Part shown: positions 23,840-36,419 of the stretch, in pieces | How positions within the stretch are numbered: position 1 is the first letter of the stretch | Layout: each line of letters begins with the position of its first letter | Assembly: GCA_963921425.1 (NCBI GenBank) | Contig: OY992834.1 | Span: 16,990,164 to 17,054,163 of the forward strand | Length of the DNA: 64,000 nt | Direction: 5' to 3' | Source of the DNA: Dryas octopetala | Taxonomy: Eukaryota; Streptophyta; Magnoliopsida; Rosales; Rosaceae | Made by a program: the position numbers and the translations under genes | The notes under the pieces: model-generated | Seen by the model: the letters and a program-made list of their open reading frames with translations, nothing else | Databases searched by the model: none | What the model was told of the DNA's origin: nothing

Positions 23840-24632
23840 TACTTTTGAGGATATGAAATTATAAATATTCCTCTTGAGTTTTGTGAAGCAAATTAACTTG
23901 GCGGTGTACTTGTGTCCTGACTTGGAGTTTAGGGGAAGGACTAAGGAGAAATTATAACACGTGGTGTTAACAAAAAATTCCCTAGCTTCAAGTTTATCTT
24001 TTATACACTAAAATTTATGTCATTATTTTTTCGTGTGTTAACCCCTTTAACCACTTGCCAACTCATAATTATTTCTATTTTTAGATTTTTTAATCAATAT
24101 GTCTTAAATTCTAAACTTTGTAATTCCTCATATGCCCTCAATCCTATTTAAGATGTTTTTTGCTTAGTTGACTTTTTATTTTTGGTAACATCTATATTTA
24201 CTCTTTACCATTTTTTGTGCTTTAAATGCTAATGATTGACATTTTTTCCGAATGTCAATCATGAATGCTCATATACGATTTTTTTTATTTATATTAATAA
24301 TTATAAGCAAACAAATAACCTACAAATTAATAATTCTCATAAATAAATAATGTACCTAAAACAAATTCTATATAAATATAATGAACATATACACAATTCT
24401 AATGAACTAAATCATTAACAAATAAATTACTTACAACAACTAATGAACCTACATAAAAAATTTTATTGGTAAAAAAAAAAAGAACCTACATAAAATTCTT
24501 TTTTAGTGATAAATAACCTACACAAATTAAAGAACCTATACGAATTAAAACACCTACATTATAATGAACCTGCAAACAATTCTCAGTTGTAGGTTTCTTA
24601 TATTGATCATTTCTGTATATATATATATATAT
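23840..24632. other. Intergenic, AT-rich, possibly the left arm of an older element
   Basis: No coding frame. It includes the palindrome AACACGTGGTGTT-like block near 23955, mirrored near 29400, and a (TA)n run just before the MULE-like element. Confidence 0.4.
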
Positions 24633-25289
24633 ACAGCAGCCTTCAGTTGCGGGATCCCGCAAATAGGCTGGATGCGGGAGAACATTGCTGGCCGTTGGAT
24701 CTCATTAAAAGAGATCCAACAGTGGAGGCTTTAACTCATCTCTAACCCACTTGAACCAACTTAACCCATCCCCCAACAGAGAAAACCCACACCTGAAGAA
24801 GAAAACCCACCCTTGCGCCCACGACCCAGCAACCGACCACCACCATCACCCAGCTCGCCGTCGACCCCCCCCTTCCCACCTAAGCTTACCGGCGAACACA
24901 CCAGGCGCCGGCCACCCTCCCGAGCTCACACTCTCCCCTCATTCTCTCTCTCGCCCCGTGTCTCTCTCTCTGCTCTCCCCCTCTGTGCGCAGCACCGGCC
25001 ATCAACGTCGGCCTCCCCTCGCAGTCGCCACTCTCCGGTGACCTTCCCTCAGGCCGGCGACCTCGCCCAGCACTCCTCCAGCCAGCCCAGCCGCGCGCAC
25101 AGAAAACCCAGAAAACCCACTGTTTGGCTCGCCTTTGTCTCGTCGGATTCTGACCAATTTCCAGCGCCAATCACCTCCATTTTTGGTGAGATTTCTTCCT
25201 CTTCCTTTGGGCTTTTATTTTCCTAACTGATATTGATTAGATTCGAGTATATAGGAATTTGAAAATTTTGGGTTTTGAAGCCATTCGGG
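24633..25289 (+). repeat. Left terminal inverted repeat of the MULE-like element
   Basis: GC-rich arm. The reading frames in it are proline/serine-rich, start without an ATG and are mirrored in the other arm, so they are not counted as genes. It contains a good splice donor, TTTTG|GTGAGA, after 25185. Confidence 0.85.
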
Positions 25290-25632
25290 AAATTGTATTA
25301 GAAGGTTTGGGTGTGTAGTGGGACTTGTGGGATTGAAAACCCATTACTCCAATGAGCTCAATTACATAGGTGAAATAAGAGAGGATGAGAGAATAAGCAC
25401 TGATTGACTGCTTAGTGCTTACACTATTTGTTTGATTGGGATTATGTGATTGAAACCCAATTGTGGTTGTATGATTAAGCTAGCTCGATAAGATGAGCTT
25501 TCTGTTTTCGTTTTATATATTTCGTCTTCTGTAATGAAATTGTTAAGAAGATTCAGAGTTTGTTTTTGTTCTCATTGAAGTATTTGATATTGTCTGGTTT
25601 AGTTTCCTTCTACTAACTAAATTGCTGCCTAG

Positions 25633-26350
<718 letters not shown>

Positions 26351-26937
26351 GTTGGGTTTGTAACTTGCACAGTTCTGTGATAACTTGGGTAATTATATGG
26401 ATACCCTGGAAGAGCAAGATGGAAGATTGTATGGAAGATGGAAGAACAACAGAGAAACCTAGGAGTTTGGTCATTTGATTTTGTGCTATTCATCTTTTTA
26501 GTTTAACCATTTTACATTTGCACCACTCATGTATTTGAAATTTTGAGCTATTGAGGTTGCAGCTATATTTGCGTTTACTGTATACCGTAATCTGGAAAGT
26601 CATATTTAGTAGTTGATGGGATCGGCCTTGCATACAAAATGGTTGGCATATGCTACAATTATACCATCTGCTATTTTACCACGGTTGGATATCATAAGAA
26701 ACTCAAGAAACCCGAGTAATTAAATTTGATGTAGATGCAGAGAGAGACCTTGAATTCTTGAGATTTCGTCAACATAATTGTAGATCTTTAATTAAAAGAG
26801 TCTTTGTATTCTCTCTCAAGCATATGCCCATCGATCCCCCTTTTAGCTATTTTCTCTGCTTTCTTTGTCTTTGAATATATGATTTTGATTTTTAACTTAC
26901 TAGGATGAAGTTGAAAAACCGCAAAGACCAAAAAAAA

Positions 26938-27237
26938 ACCTCTGTGGAATCTGTTAGAATTTTATATCAATGCAGTAATTTACATTCAGTAATGAAACAG
27001 TTGAGATATCATATGGCAATTACGACATCTCATATGGCAATTACTTAAGCACTCGAATGTCAATTGGAAATCAAATGCCAATTGGAAACCTCTGTGGAAT
27101 CTGTTAGAATTTTATATCAATGCAGTAATTTACATTCAGTAATGAAACAGTTGACATATCATATGACAATTACGACATCTCATATGGCAATTACTTAAGC
27201 ACTCGAATGTCAATTGGAAATCAAATGCCAATTGGAA
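26938..27237. repeat. Two tandem copies of a 150-bp unit
   Basis: Both copies start ACCTCTGTGGAATCTGTTAG (26938 and 27088) and run through CATATGGCAATTAC and TCAATTGGAAATCAAATG, nearly identical. Inside the MULE-like element. Confidence 0.92.
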
Positions 27238-27242
27238 ATTAC

Positions 27243-27326
27243 TGCCACTAACAGGAGCCCATAACCACCACCTCTTACTTAAGCTTCCATTGCTGCCACT
27301 AACAGGAGCCCATAACCACCACCTCT
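27243..27326. repeat. Direct repeat of about 36 bp
   Basis: TGCCACTAACAGGAGCCCAT and the following CCACCACCTCTT occur twice with about 12 bp between. Confidence 0.85.
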
Positions 27327-27745
27327 TCCTTTTTGTTTTAACTTTTATTTCCTGAAATCTTTTTAGAAATATTTTATTATTCAAGGTTGAGAGTTTTTGA
27401 GTCATTTAACAATAAGCTGCAACTATGACCAAAAAACAAACAATAAGGTGCAATGATCTTTTAAAAATGTTATTCCATTGGCACCCAAACTCGTTTCCTC
27501 AGAGTTCCCTCTTGGGCCTTACTGTGTTAAGTGGAGGTGTTAAATTGAAGCTCACGTGGACACAAGACATATTGCATAGAGATGACAGATGAAAGGAGAA
27601 TAATAAGCGACATTTATTGCTTGATAAATATCGAATTGGGTTTATTAAATCTGAAGAATTTAAACAAAACCACATATCTAGTCATCTTTTAGCAACAAAA
27701 GCTTACATGGATGAAATTTAACCTACACTCTTCAAATTCTAAAAC

Positions 27746-27805
27746 TTATGCAGACTTCTCTTCTCTATCTGCAATATCCTTAAGCATTTCCTTCAACTCA
27801 CCATT
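27746..27805 (-). other. Possible second captured exon on the opposite strand
   Basis: Reading leftward, a good acceptor (CTGTGTAG) precedes NGELKEMLKDIADREEKSA and a stop. The composition looks like a real C-terminal exon, but the peptide is too short for me to assign to a family. It lies inside the MULE-like element. Confidence 0.3.
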
Positions 27806-28163
27806 CTACACAGGATAGACCACAGTATTAAACCAATGCAATGGTCTGCTGAAAGGAAAAACATGAGATACAAAAAAGCACAGGTCAGAGAACCACAAAG
27901 AGGAACATACATGTACAGAGAAATATGAATAGTGCTACCACAAATATTTCAAAATAAGGTTACAAATTCAAAAAAAAAAAAAAATGGTAAGCAAGAACAG
28001 AAGCTATCTAAACTGATGGTGTCACTTAAAATTATAAATGGTTGTGGGCTGAACCTCACTCTTCTTTTTAAGATTACAAGTATTCTGCAACCCCCCAGCA
28101 TTCAATTCTAACCAGCAACAGAGAATCTAATGATAACATAACAGGGAGAAGCCAACAGAGTAG

Positions 28164-28258
28164 CCCCAACTCTAAATTCAACCAAGAAAACCCAGAAAAC
28201 CCAAGGTGGCTGCCCCAACTCTAAATTCAACCAAGAAAACCCAGAAAACCAGAAACCC
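28164..28258. repeat. Two tandem copies of a 49-bp unit
   Basis: CCCCAACTCTAAATTCAACC and the following AAGAAAACCCAGAAAACC appear at 28164 and 28213. Just inside the right arm of the MULE-like element. Confidence 0.85.
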
Positions 28259-28359
28259 ACTCAAATCCTTCAATCTTAAACCACAATTGGGGTTCCTAGG
28301 AATAGAATTTATTATTCAAATCAACAAAATAGCCCTCTAGTCCGAAAATTTAAGAACAA

Positions 28360-28996
28360 CCCGAATGGCTTCAAAACCCAAAATTTTCAAATTCCTATAT
28401 ACTCGAATCTAATCAATATCAGTTAGGAAAATAAAAGCCCATAGGAAGAGGAAGAAATCTCACCAAAAATGGAGGTGATTGGCGCTGGAAATTGGTCAGA
28501 ATCCGACGAGACAAAGGCGAGCCAAACAGTGGGTTTTCTGGGTTTTCTGTGCGCGCGGCTGGGCTGGCTGGAGGAGTGCTGGGCGAGGTCGCCGGCCTGA
28601 GGGAAGGTCACCGGAGAGTGGCGACTGCGAGGGGAGGCCGACGTTGATGGCCGGTGCTGCGCACAGAGGGGGAGAGCAGAGAGAGAGACACGGGGCGAGA
28701 GAGAGAATGAGGGGAGAGTGTGAGCTCGGGAGGGTGGCCGGCGCCTGGTGTGTTCGCCGGTAAGCTTAGGTGGGAAGGGGGGGGTCGACGGCGAGCTGGG
28801 TGATGGTGGTGGTCGGTTGCTGGGTCGTGGGCGCAAGGGTGGGTTTTCTCTGTTGGGGGATGGGTTAAGTTGGTTCAAGTGGGTTAGAGATGAGTTAAAG
28901 CCTCCACTGTTGGATCTCTTTTAATGAGATCCAACGGCCAGCATTCTTCTCCCGCATCCAGCCTATTTGCGGGATCCCGCAACTGAAGGTTGCTGT
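28360..28996 (-). repeat. Right terminal inverted repeat of the MULE-like element
   Basis: Reverse complement of the left arm. The last bases, read inward, are ACAGCAACCTTCAGTTGCGG. Confidence 0.85.
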
Positions 28997-29018
28997 ATAT
29001 ATATATATATATATATAC

Positions 29019-30099
29019 CACACCATAAAAGGTACCTTAAATATATTTTAATGAACTTAAGGGGATTCATTTTCTAATGGGAGAACTAACTACAATTAAA
29101 GAGTGACACAATTTGAAAACAAATATTAATTACATAATATATGGCATAATTTATAAATAGTAAAAATCTAATGGAATATTGTTATCCTACGTGGAGCATG
29201 ATTTTGAATCTAGGATTTAACTATTAAAAGAAAAGTAATGGTGTTAGACTCTAAACAAAAAAAGCAATTTCATGGACTAATATCGAAATTACCCTAAATC
29301 ATAATACGTGCACAATTATTAATTCCTAAAGCTCTAAACCTTAAAAAATACCCTTAAAGTCATACACATATTATAATTTAAGTTGATTATATTGGCCGAT
29401 AACACGTGGTGTTGCAGTCATATGTAATAATTTCTCAAACTAAGGGGCTGCATGGTAGTTAGATTTTAAAAGTTCAAATGAGAAACCAAAATACTAGAAG
29501 CATGATTTGAATTTTCTTTTCAACCAAATGAAATCAAGGTTTTCCTTATTATTAGTAACACTAACAAAGTCAGCAATAAAAAATTTCAAATTTTACTCAT
29601 CAAATGATTTAGTGTGTCATGATAATATGAGTATTTCTTAAAAATAAATGAGATTTAAAGAGAGTATGATATGAATAAATAAAATCACCCAAATATATAA
29701 TTCTATCATTAATTAATGGGTCAAACGAATTTTGTGAACGAAAACAATACTACCTATTAACTTATTGTTAATAGGTCCACCGTCGACGTACACATTATCG
29801 AACCAACAAAATAAGCTCAACTTGAACACTAAATTCTTTATGCACACATGTTCATATTAACTAGTTGTATACGATTTTACTGATCTACCCTAATCCCCAA
29901 GGGTAGTGCTAGTTTTATTATCGTTTTTTTTTTTTATGATATTATATCATCATCGTCAAGCATTCATCTTGTTATGCAAAAAAAAAAAAAATTAAAAAAA
30001 TTCATCTTGTTACCAACTTACCATAAGTTTTGTTTTTTAGAATAATATATAAATTACAAAATAATTAAGATGCTGGAATATTCTGTTTACTCTTGACAT
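29019..30099. other. Intergenic, AT-rich
   Basis: No gene or clear repeat end seen apart from the right-hand partner (near 29400-29436) of the possible older element. Confidence 0.4.
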
Positions 30100-30530
30100 T
30101 CTCAAGGATGGGTGCACGACCAACTTCGTTTCCAAATGATCGAAACAAAACCTCGAAGGCTCAAACTCACTAACACAAATGGAGATTCGTTGGCAGACCT
30201 AGTTTCTTATCGGCAGCGTTGATCTCCTTCTTCAGCAGAAGCCGAGTATAGAGCCATGAAAGTGGCTACTTGTGAGATTCAATGGCTCCGCTACTTATTG
30301 CATGACCTTGGTGTAAAACACATTGTCGCAAGCACACTTTACTGTGACAACCAAGCAGCCATGCATATCGCAGCTAACCCTGTTTTTCATGAAAGAACCA
30401 ATTAATTAGCATATGGAGATATATTGTCATGTTGGTCAATTCAAACCAAGTTGCAGACATTTTCACCAAATCTTTAGGAAAGGATCGAGCAGTTCCGGTA
30501 TCTAAAGATCAAAGGGCATTCTGAACATCC
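30100..30530 (+). pseudogene. Ty1/copia polyprotein remnant (RNase H end)
   Basis: The frame reads [20 protein letters not shown], then [29 protein letters not shown], followed by NQVADIFTKSLG-like text after a frameshift. These are hallmark blocks of the copia RNase H domain. The upstream reverse transcriptase and integrase are missing, so the element is 5'-truncated. Confidence 0.85.
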
Positions 30531-30551
30531 TTGCTCTAACTTGAGAGAGAG

Positions 30552-30780
30552 TGTTAGCACGTTTTATCTCTTGTGGCTTCTATCTCTATCTCTTATCTCT
30601 TGTCATGTTACACGTTTTTGATTTACTTGTAAATTTTCTGTAATTATCTCTTGTAAATCTTTGCAAAGAGTCCTAGTAACAGTAGGTGGGTAACTTATGT
30701 ACTTGTATTATTAATTAACCTGGTTTATACAATCAATATAGCATCAAGCATCAGAGTTTTTCCCTCTTCGATCACTCTCT
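30552..30780 (+). mobile_element. Probable 3' LTR of the copia remnant
   Basis: A purine-rich tract (TTGAGAGAGAG) is followed by TGTTAGCACGTTTTAT, as at the 3' LTR start of many copia elements. The right end is placed only approximately; no 5' LTR is in the window. Confidence 0.6.
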
Positions 30781-30789
30781 TATAGAATT

Positions 30790-31740
30790 CAGCTACTTTC
30801 TTCATTTCAAGCTCTTGCTTTTTGTTTTTGTTCATCTGGGATCTTTTGTTTCTCCATGTCTGTGCTTGTTTGGCTGCTCAGAAACTTGAGGAAAGTGGAA
30901 TAAACATAATACTGTACTTGCTCATTTTTGGTTATACATTTTGTTTTATTTTTTATCAATCATGGGTGCTATACTTCTATTAGGGTAATCGGGTGATGAG
31001 AAAAGTGATGAAAGAAATTGAATTTATGACAAATCTTTTTCATGCATGCTTTAGTTGCCCATCTGGACTCTCTTTTTTGGTTGCCCATCTGGCTTGTTTG
31101 GTTGTTGAGAAATTAAGCGGGGGAAATAAAACGGAATTGTGGTTCTGTTTGATTGATGAAATAGGCGAGGCAATTAGGCGAATTTCTGAAGTTTGTCAGT
31201 TGTTTTAGTTGTAATAAATATTTCGTCAATTGATGAAAACTAATGATTAATTCGAAATCACACATCGACGGTCTGCAAATCAACCAATGGAGTAGCGTGG
31301 GATATATAAATATTCCATCAACCAATTCTCTGCTATATTTTTCAGTCTGAGGCTTTTTTAATATAAAAAATAAAATAAAATAAAAAAGAGAAGGGAGGAG
31401 AAGTCACCGGCAATGGAGGAGCTACTGGCGATGAGGAAGCTGGAAAGGAAGGGTGGTGGGGTGAGGCGGGGCTCAAGTGGGGGGTGGGGGAGTAGGGAGG
31501 AAGGGGAGGGTGCTTTTTTTGGGATTTTTTAATTTTCAGGTTTTTATTAATTTTTTGTTAACGTGGAATCTTACATAAGTAAAAACCGATCTATAATCAT
31601 CTTGACAAAAAAAGATATTTTGAGACATAAAAATCATATATAGGTGGAAACCTGGACGAAAACAGTTTCAGGTGGAAATGTGAGATTCACGTAATACTTT
31701 GGCGACACAATAACAATTAAGCCAACTCATTATTATCTGT
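30790..31740. other. Intergenic, no recognisable gene
   Basis: The frame at 30993-31208 matches nothing I know and has ordinary composition for noncoding DNA. 31390-31515 is G-rich, with ATGGAGGAGCTACTGGCGAT-like text that could be a decayed gene start. The 31640-31730 stretch resembles 19150-19220 in inverse orientation. Confidence 0.35.
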
Positions 31741-31789
31741 CTTATGAAAGAAAGCTCTTGTAAGAAGAGACCATCAATCCAAGTCACTA

Positions 31790-32080
31790 GAGAAAATGTC
31801 CCAGTTTAAATTTAGAAATTTGTTAGCCTTCTCAAGGACATACTGAGCACCCTCCTTGAATCATATAAGCCCTCGTTGAGCTCTTTCTGCAGGCGTTCCA
31901 AATACTTCTTTGTGCCTATTTGAGCTCTTTTTGCATGCGTTTGATACGACACTTAACTGCGAGAACTTCTAGGGCCGGCAGTGAAGAGTCACCAAGCCCT
32001 GGAGGAACTTGGTTCTCAATGTGGTCCACGAAACAGCATTCAACCTTTTCAACATTCTAGAGGTCAAGGAGTAGCTGCAG
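31790..32080 (-). other. Unrecognised gene-like fragment
   Basis: On the minus strand a frame of about 47 codons reads VEKVECCFVDHIENQVPPGL, GDSSLPALEVLAVKCRIKRM, QKELK before a stop. After a frameshift it continues KKYLERLQKELNEGL. The composition is protein-like. Probably a broken copy of a plant gene; I do not recognise the family. It lies 3' of PSRP5 on the same strand. Confidence 0.35.
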
Positions 32081-32937
32081 ATCACAATACGTACTGTCAA
32101 TCAGGGTTTCATCCTTTTAACCATGAAGCCAGGGCATGACCAGATGGATCTTCTTCTCAACTCATGAAAACCATAAGTCAGATCTATCATAGAACATGTC
32201 ACAGTGCAAGCTGCTACAATAGGATGAAGTGATGAACCATGCCTATCAAATTCGTTTTCCTACTTCCAAACTCACTGCAATAGCTGCAAGACAACCACCA
32301 CTAGCTACAAAATCATACTACTAGCAACTCTAATCTTTCAGTCCACTCTGACTACTAAGGTCCGGACAACATCAACGTGAGTTTAGGGTTTAGCAATTTC
32401 ATATATTGGTTCTACCACTGTTTCCACACCTAATTCTGATTTTCACTAAACTAATGTGTTGCATGTACCACACATTGCTCACAATTTATTGTCAGTTCGT
32501 AAATTTGAGTGATGATGACTGTTCATTAACATTTACTTGCACAAATTTTGTTGTGACAATCTCCTAACTTTACAGCATCCTTGTAAGTGGATGAGCAGGA
32601 ACTATCACTGTTTAGTATTGATTTAACATAGCTTAGATGTTGGGAACAGAATTTACAGTACCGGACTAAAACAATTTGTATATTCCTACATAAAGTGATT
32701 GCCTAAATCAACCAAATTGCTTACATCAAACAAACTGAAAAAACACATGCACTTCTACCCATCCACAATTCTAATTCAGATCAAATTGAACACCGATATT
32801 TTCATTGACAGCATTAAGATTCAAACAGACAAAATACACCTATATGAAGATACATTTGAGCTTGCAATAACAAAATGAAATGACATGAGAAACAAAAAGG
32901 GTCAGAACTAAACCTGCAAGAAAACTTGAGCTAAATG
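32081..32937 (-). other. 3' flank of PSRP5
   Basis: No coding frame. It should contain the PSRP5 3' UTR nearest 32937. Nothing else recognised. Confidence 0.4.
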
Positions 32938-33888
32938 TCAGACATTCTTTAACTTGTCCATCTTTGAAGGAGGCCATCGACCTTTCTTTCTCAGTCTTCG
33001 CTTACGAACAAGTCTTTTCCTCCGAAGTCTTATTTTCTTTGCCAGTTTCATCTTCAACTTCTGCTCTTGCCTCTCTTGTAGCTTTGACTCCAAGGGAAGC
33101 TTGTCAACAGGTACCACCTCTTCCTTGCTGTCTGAAGGAGGCTCACTGCCTTCTGTTGGATTGGTTCCACCAGTGTCAGTGGAAGCCTTGACAACTACTG
33201 AAACTGACTTTTTGACAACAATGGGCATTCGAAATCGAACCCCATTGAATAATTTTGGATGCGGATCAATGGCTTTCATGTGTGCCATGGAAACTGAAAA
33301 CCAAAGAAAAAATTATCATATGAATATGAGCTGAAAATCAAGCAAGAAAAACAGATAAAAAAGCGAAACCCAAGTAAGAAAAACACTTTGGGACCACAAA
33401 ATAACAATCAATTTTGAGAAAATTAGAAAACAGAAGCAACAAGGGAGTGTTCATATTTACTTAAAGAAATAGATTACAAATTAGAAGAATGAAAACACAG
33501 AATACACAAAAAGAGAGAGTATAAGCCAGAGGAAAGTTCAAGTCTTGAAAGCTGAATACACAGAAAATAAGATTAGAAATGCTTAAGAAAAGCAATGGGT
33601 GCAGCGCAATGTCAAATTTTTGAAGGAAAACCACAGAGAGTAACAAGAAACCAACCAAAAACAGCCAATTGAGATTTGGGGTTTAGAGAAATTAAGCGAA
33701 AATTTGGAGTACAACCAGTGAATCAGCGGAAGATAAAGAAGAGCATCAAGTCCTAACCAAGCCTCAATAAGGTTCTCCTATCGAAACAAACAAAACCCAA
33801 CAAGGGTTTCATGTTTACTCACATTCTTACTGTTTTCAAATTCTTGGTATGTATTCATTCCACCAATGAACCAACAACGTCTTAAAAG

Positions 33889-33959
<71 letters not shown>

Positions 33960-34052
33960 ACTAGTTGATGATGATGATGTTGGAAATGGAGAAGAAGAAC
34001 GAGAGGGAGCGGCGGTGAGAGGCAGAGGATTGGAGCAGAGAAGAAGAGCCAT
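32938..34052 (-). CDS. PSRP5: Chloroplast ribosomal protein PSRP5 (cL37), two exons
   Basis: Exon 1 34052-33962 begins MALLLCSNPLPLTAAPSRSS, a Ser/Pro-rich chloroplast transit peptide. Exon 2 33293-32938 finishes it. The A|TT junction keeps the frame and gives 148 residues. An acidic/Ser-rich linker leads to VDKLPLESKLQERQEQKL and the strongly basic C-terminal block KMKLAKKIRLRRKRLVRKRR, ending GRWPPSKMDKLKNV. That block is the family signature of plastid-specific ribosomal protein 5 of the large subunit. An internal ATG at the head of exon 2 (MAHMKAIDP) could look like a start, but it would remove the transit peptide. The intron begins GTAACTCTCT and is at once a long (CT)n run on the coding strand. 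Confidence 0.9.
33895..33957. repeat. (GA)n microsatellite at the PSRP5 splice donor
   Basis: About 31 uninterrupted GA units, starting 4 bases into the PSRP5 intron when read on the coding strand as (CT)n. Confidence 0.95.
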
Positions 34053-34229
34053 TTTCGAGCTTTCTGCCTTCACTCTGAAGACTGAAATTTGGTTGGTTTT
34101 GTTTTCTAAGGCTTTTCTTGGCCTTTTTGGATAAGCCGATCCGATGAAGGAAAGCTACATTCTCCTCTCGGGTTTTCTTTGCGTTTTTTTTTATTATTTT
34201 TATTATTTTTATTATTTTTATTTTTAAGA

Positions 34230-34702
34230 AAATTACAACTTACACCCCTAAGGTTTGAGGTGTTTCACAATTTGCACCATATGGTTTCAGTTTTTTAATT
34301 TAGTACATAATGTTATGATTTACATACAATTGACTGCTGCCATCTCTTTGACTGTCTAATCATATATTAATTGATGACGTGACAGTTGCGGGAACCTACA
34401 TTTTCGCTAACTTGTAACGCTGAACGACCTTTCATAAGGATTTTTTTAGTGACCTTCCAAAATCCATATCAAACTTGATTTACCAAAAATTCCCATGTAG
34501 AGAGGTCATTCGACCTTACAGGCTGATAAAAATGTGAGACCCACAACTATCACGTTATCAATTAATGTCTAATTAGACAGTCAGACAGACGACAATAATC
34601 AATTGTAAGTAAATCAAAACGTTATGTACTAAATTGAAAAAATTGAAACGATATGCTATAAGTTATGAAACACCAAAACTTTAGAGGTGTAAGTTGTAAT
34701 TT
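34230..34702. mobile_element. Fold-back MITE with about 120-170-bp inverted repeats
   Basis: The left arm starts AATTACAACTTACACCCCTA and includes TTTAGTACATAATGTT.TGATTTAC. The right arm is its diverged reverse complement, ending GTAAGTTGTAATTTGTAATT. The arms meet around ACGTGACAG/TATCACGTTATC. No coding. The target duplication is not clear. Lies directly upstream of PSRP5. Confidence 0.78.
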
Positions 34703-35429
34703 GTAATTTGATCTTTTTTTTTTTATACGCATTCACAATAATTCTAGGGTTTTAAGACTTTCTTTTCACCATTCCCTAATTATTATTATTTTTTGTAAAG
34801 TGTAATTACTTCTTGTTTTCATTATACAATTTACACATTACTCACATTTACGCACTATATGTCTCCATGTTTTTTTTCCCAACTTTCTCAAAATACATGA
34901 CATTCATATATTAAAATTTGCTAAAAAAATCATGTATGTACCTTCAATTTGATTTTCAACAAAAATAAGAAATTTGAAATTGTCAAAATTTTCCTCATAT
35001 TGCAAATAACATAAAACACAGAAACCAAGTGTGGAGTTTTGAAACCACATGGACTAAATATGTTTTCGGGGTAAAACATAAGGACCAAAAACATTTTTTT
35101 CCCCATAAATTAATATCATATAAGTTAAGAAATATCAATTGAGAAAAATAGTTAGAGCATTAAGCATTTCCGTTATGGCTCAAATTTATATCGTCTCTTC
35201 CTTATTGAGTATGAAACCTCTCTCAACATATATGGCATTCATTCATGCTCATCTCTCTTCTAAATGAATAAGGGACAGAGGCAGGTATGTTATTATTTTT
35301 TTTTTATCATGTTCATTTTTCTTTTCAATTGGGTCTTGAAATTAATTTCATATTTTAAACTAAATAGTTTAATTATGTGCATTCCATCACCCAAAAATAG
35401 TATAATTAGAGGAATAATTATATGAGAAA
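34703..35429. other. Intergenic, AT-rich, nothing recognised
   Basis: No coding frame of note; T and A runs only. Confidence 0.4.
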
Positions 35430-35639
35430 AGAAGAGAAAGATTTTAGGGTTTATAGAATTTAAGTCGTTGTAAGGAGGTAGGTGAGTAGGGAGGAGTGGG
35501 TAGAGTAGATTTATTTTGTTTTTTTTTGTTTTAGTCAAGTCCTTAGAAGTCATTTTACAAAAGGATAAATTTGTCATTATTTTTTTCATTAAAATATGAG
35601 TGGAAAAATAAGATAGGAGGATGAGAATATAACTACTCT
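35430..35639. mobile_element. Right-end fragment related to the element at 7049-8152
   Basis: TTTAAGTCGTTGTAAGGAGG, the GGTAGAGTAG block, TCCTTAGA(A/G)GTCATTTTAC and GGATGAGAATATAACTACTC correspond in order to 7985-8152. I did not find the matching left end nearby, so it is truncated. Confidence 0.7.
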
Positions 35640-35939
35640 TCTATTATTGTATAGTAGTATTTTTGGTAGTTATTATGCCTTTACGCACTAATGCTTTTTT
35701 CAAGGAAATTTTGATTTAAACTCAAATTAAGGTACATTGGTCTCCAAACAAAGCATCATGAATAAAATCATACAATTCTTGCCAATGACCAAAAAGAGAG
35801 GGAAAAGAGAACAGAAAAACTTGTGAGAGTATATACATCTACACTCTTACAATACATGTTAGTTATATGATCATTTATTGTAAGGAAAAAAGACGTATAC
35901 ACCCATTACATATAAGTTTTTCTCAAAAGAGAGAAATCT

Positions 35940-36041
35940 AGCCTCACAAGGTACATGAGGTACATGAGAGAAATATTATATTAGTCAAGTTTTTCTTCAA
36001 TATTGTATCTAACTAGCCTCACAAGGTACATGAGAGAAATC
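35940..36041. repeat. Direct repeat of about 30 bp
   Basis: CTAGCCTCACAAGGTACATGA with ACATGAGAGAAAT occurs at about 35940 and 36013, with a short internal GGTACATGA repeat in the first copy. Confidence 0.75.
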
Positions 36042-36360
36042 TGGCACTCCCTACCATCAAGGAAGAACCGAATATCATCAATAATACGTTTGACATGGAA
36101 GTGCCCTCTCGAGCATTACAAACAACATGCACCATTTCGCAAAACTTAACTAGATAGAGAGAGATGATGGACTGATTGCGCACCGCACCCTCAAGAGCAG
36201 CCAATGCCTCCAAGTGACCAGCACACCTAGCATAGGGAATTGGCTTAGCCAAAGCAGCCACAAAGCTGCCATGAGCGTCGTGTATCACGACAACTACACG
36301 GCTACACCACCGGTGTTTACCGACCAACTGAACGCACCATCCACGTTGAACTTAAGCAAG
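36019..36360 (-). pseudogene. RNase H-like (RVT_3) fragment of a non-LTR element
   Basis: On the minus strand LKFNVDGAFSWSVN, then after a frameshift VVVIHDAHGSFVAALAKPIP and HLEALAALEGAV. These are the conserved blocks of the plant RVT_3 RNase H domain (first catalytic Asp in NVDGAF, Glu in HLEALAAL). Such domains end plant LINE polyproteins and also occur as orphan genes. No intact ORF, so called a remnant. Confidence 0.7.
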
Positions 36361-36419
36361 GAAACACCAAGTCGATGCTACTTGACATTAACTCCTTGAC
36401 ATCTTTGCATCAGCTGTAA

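Noticed and set aside
32954-33334. 126-codon frame on the + strand over PSRP5
   Set aside because: Antisense shadow of PSRP5 exon 2, whose basic C-terminal block is diagnostic.
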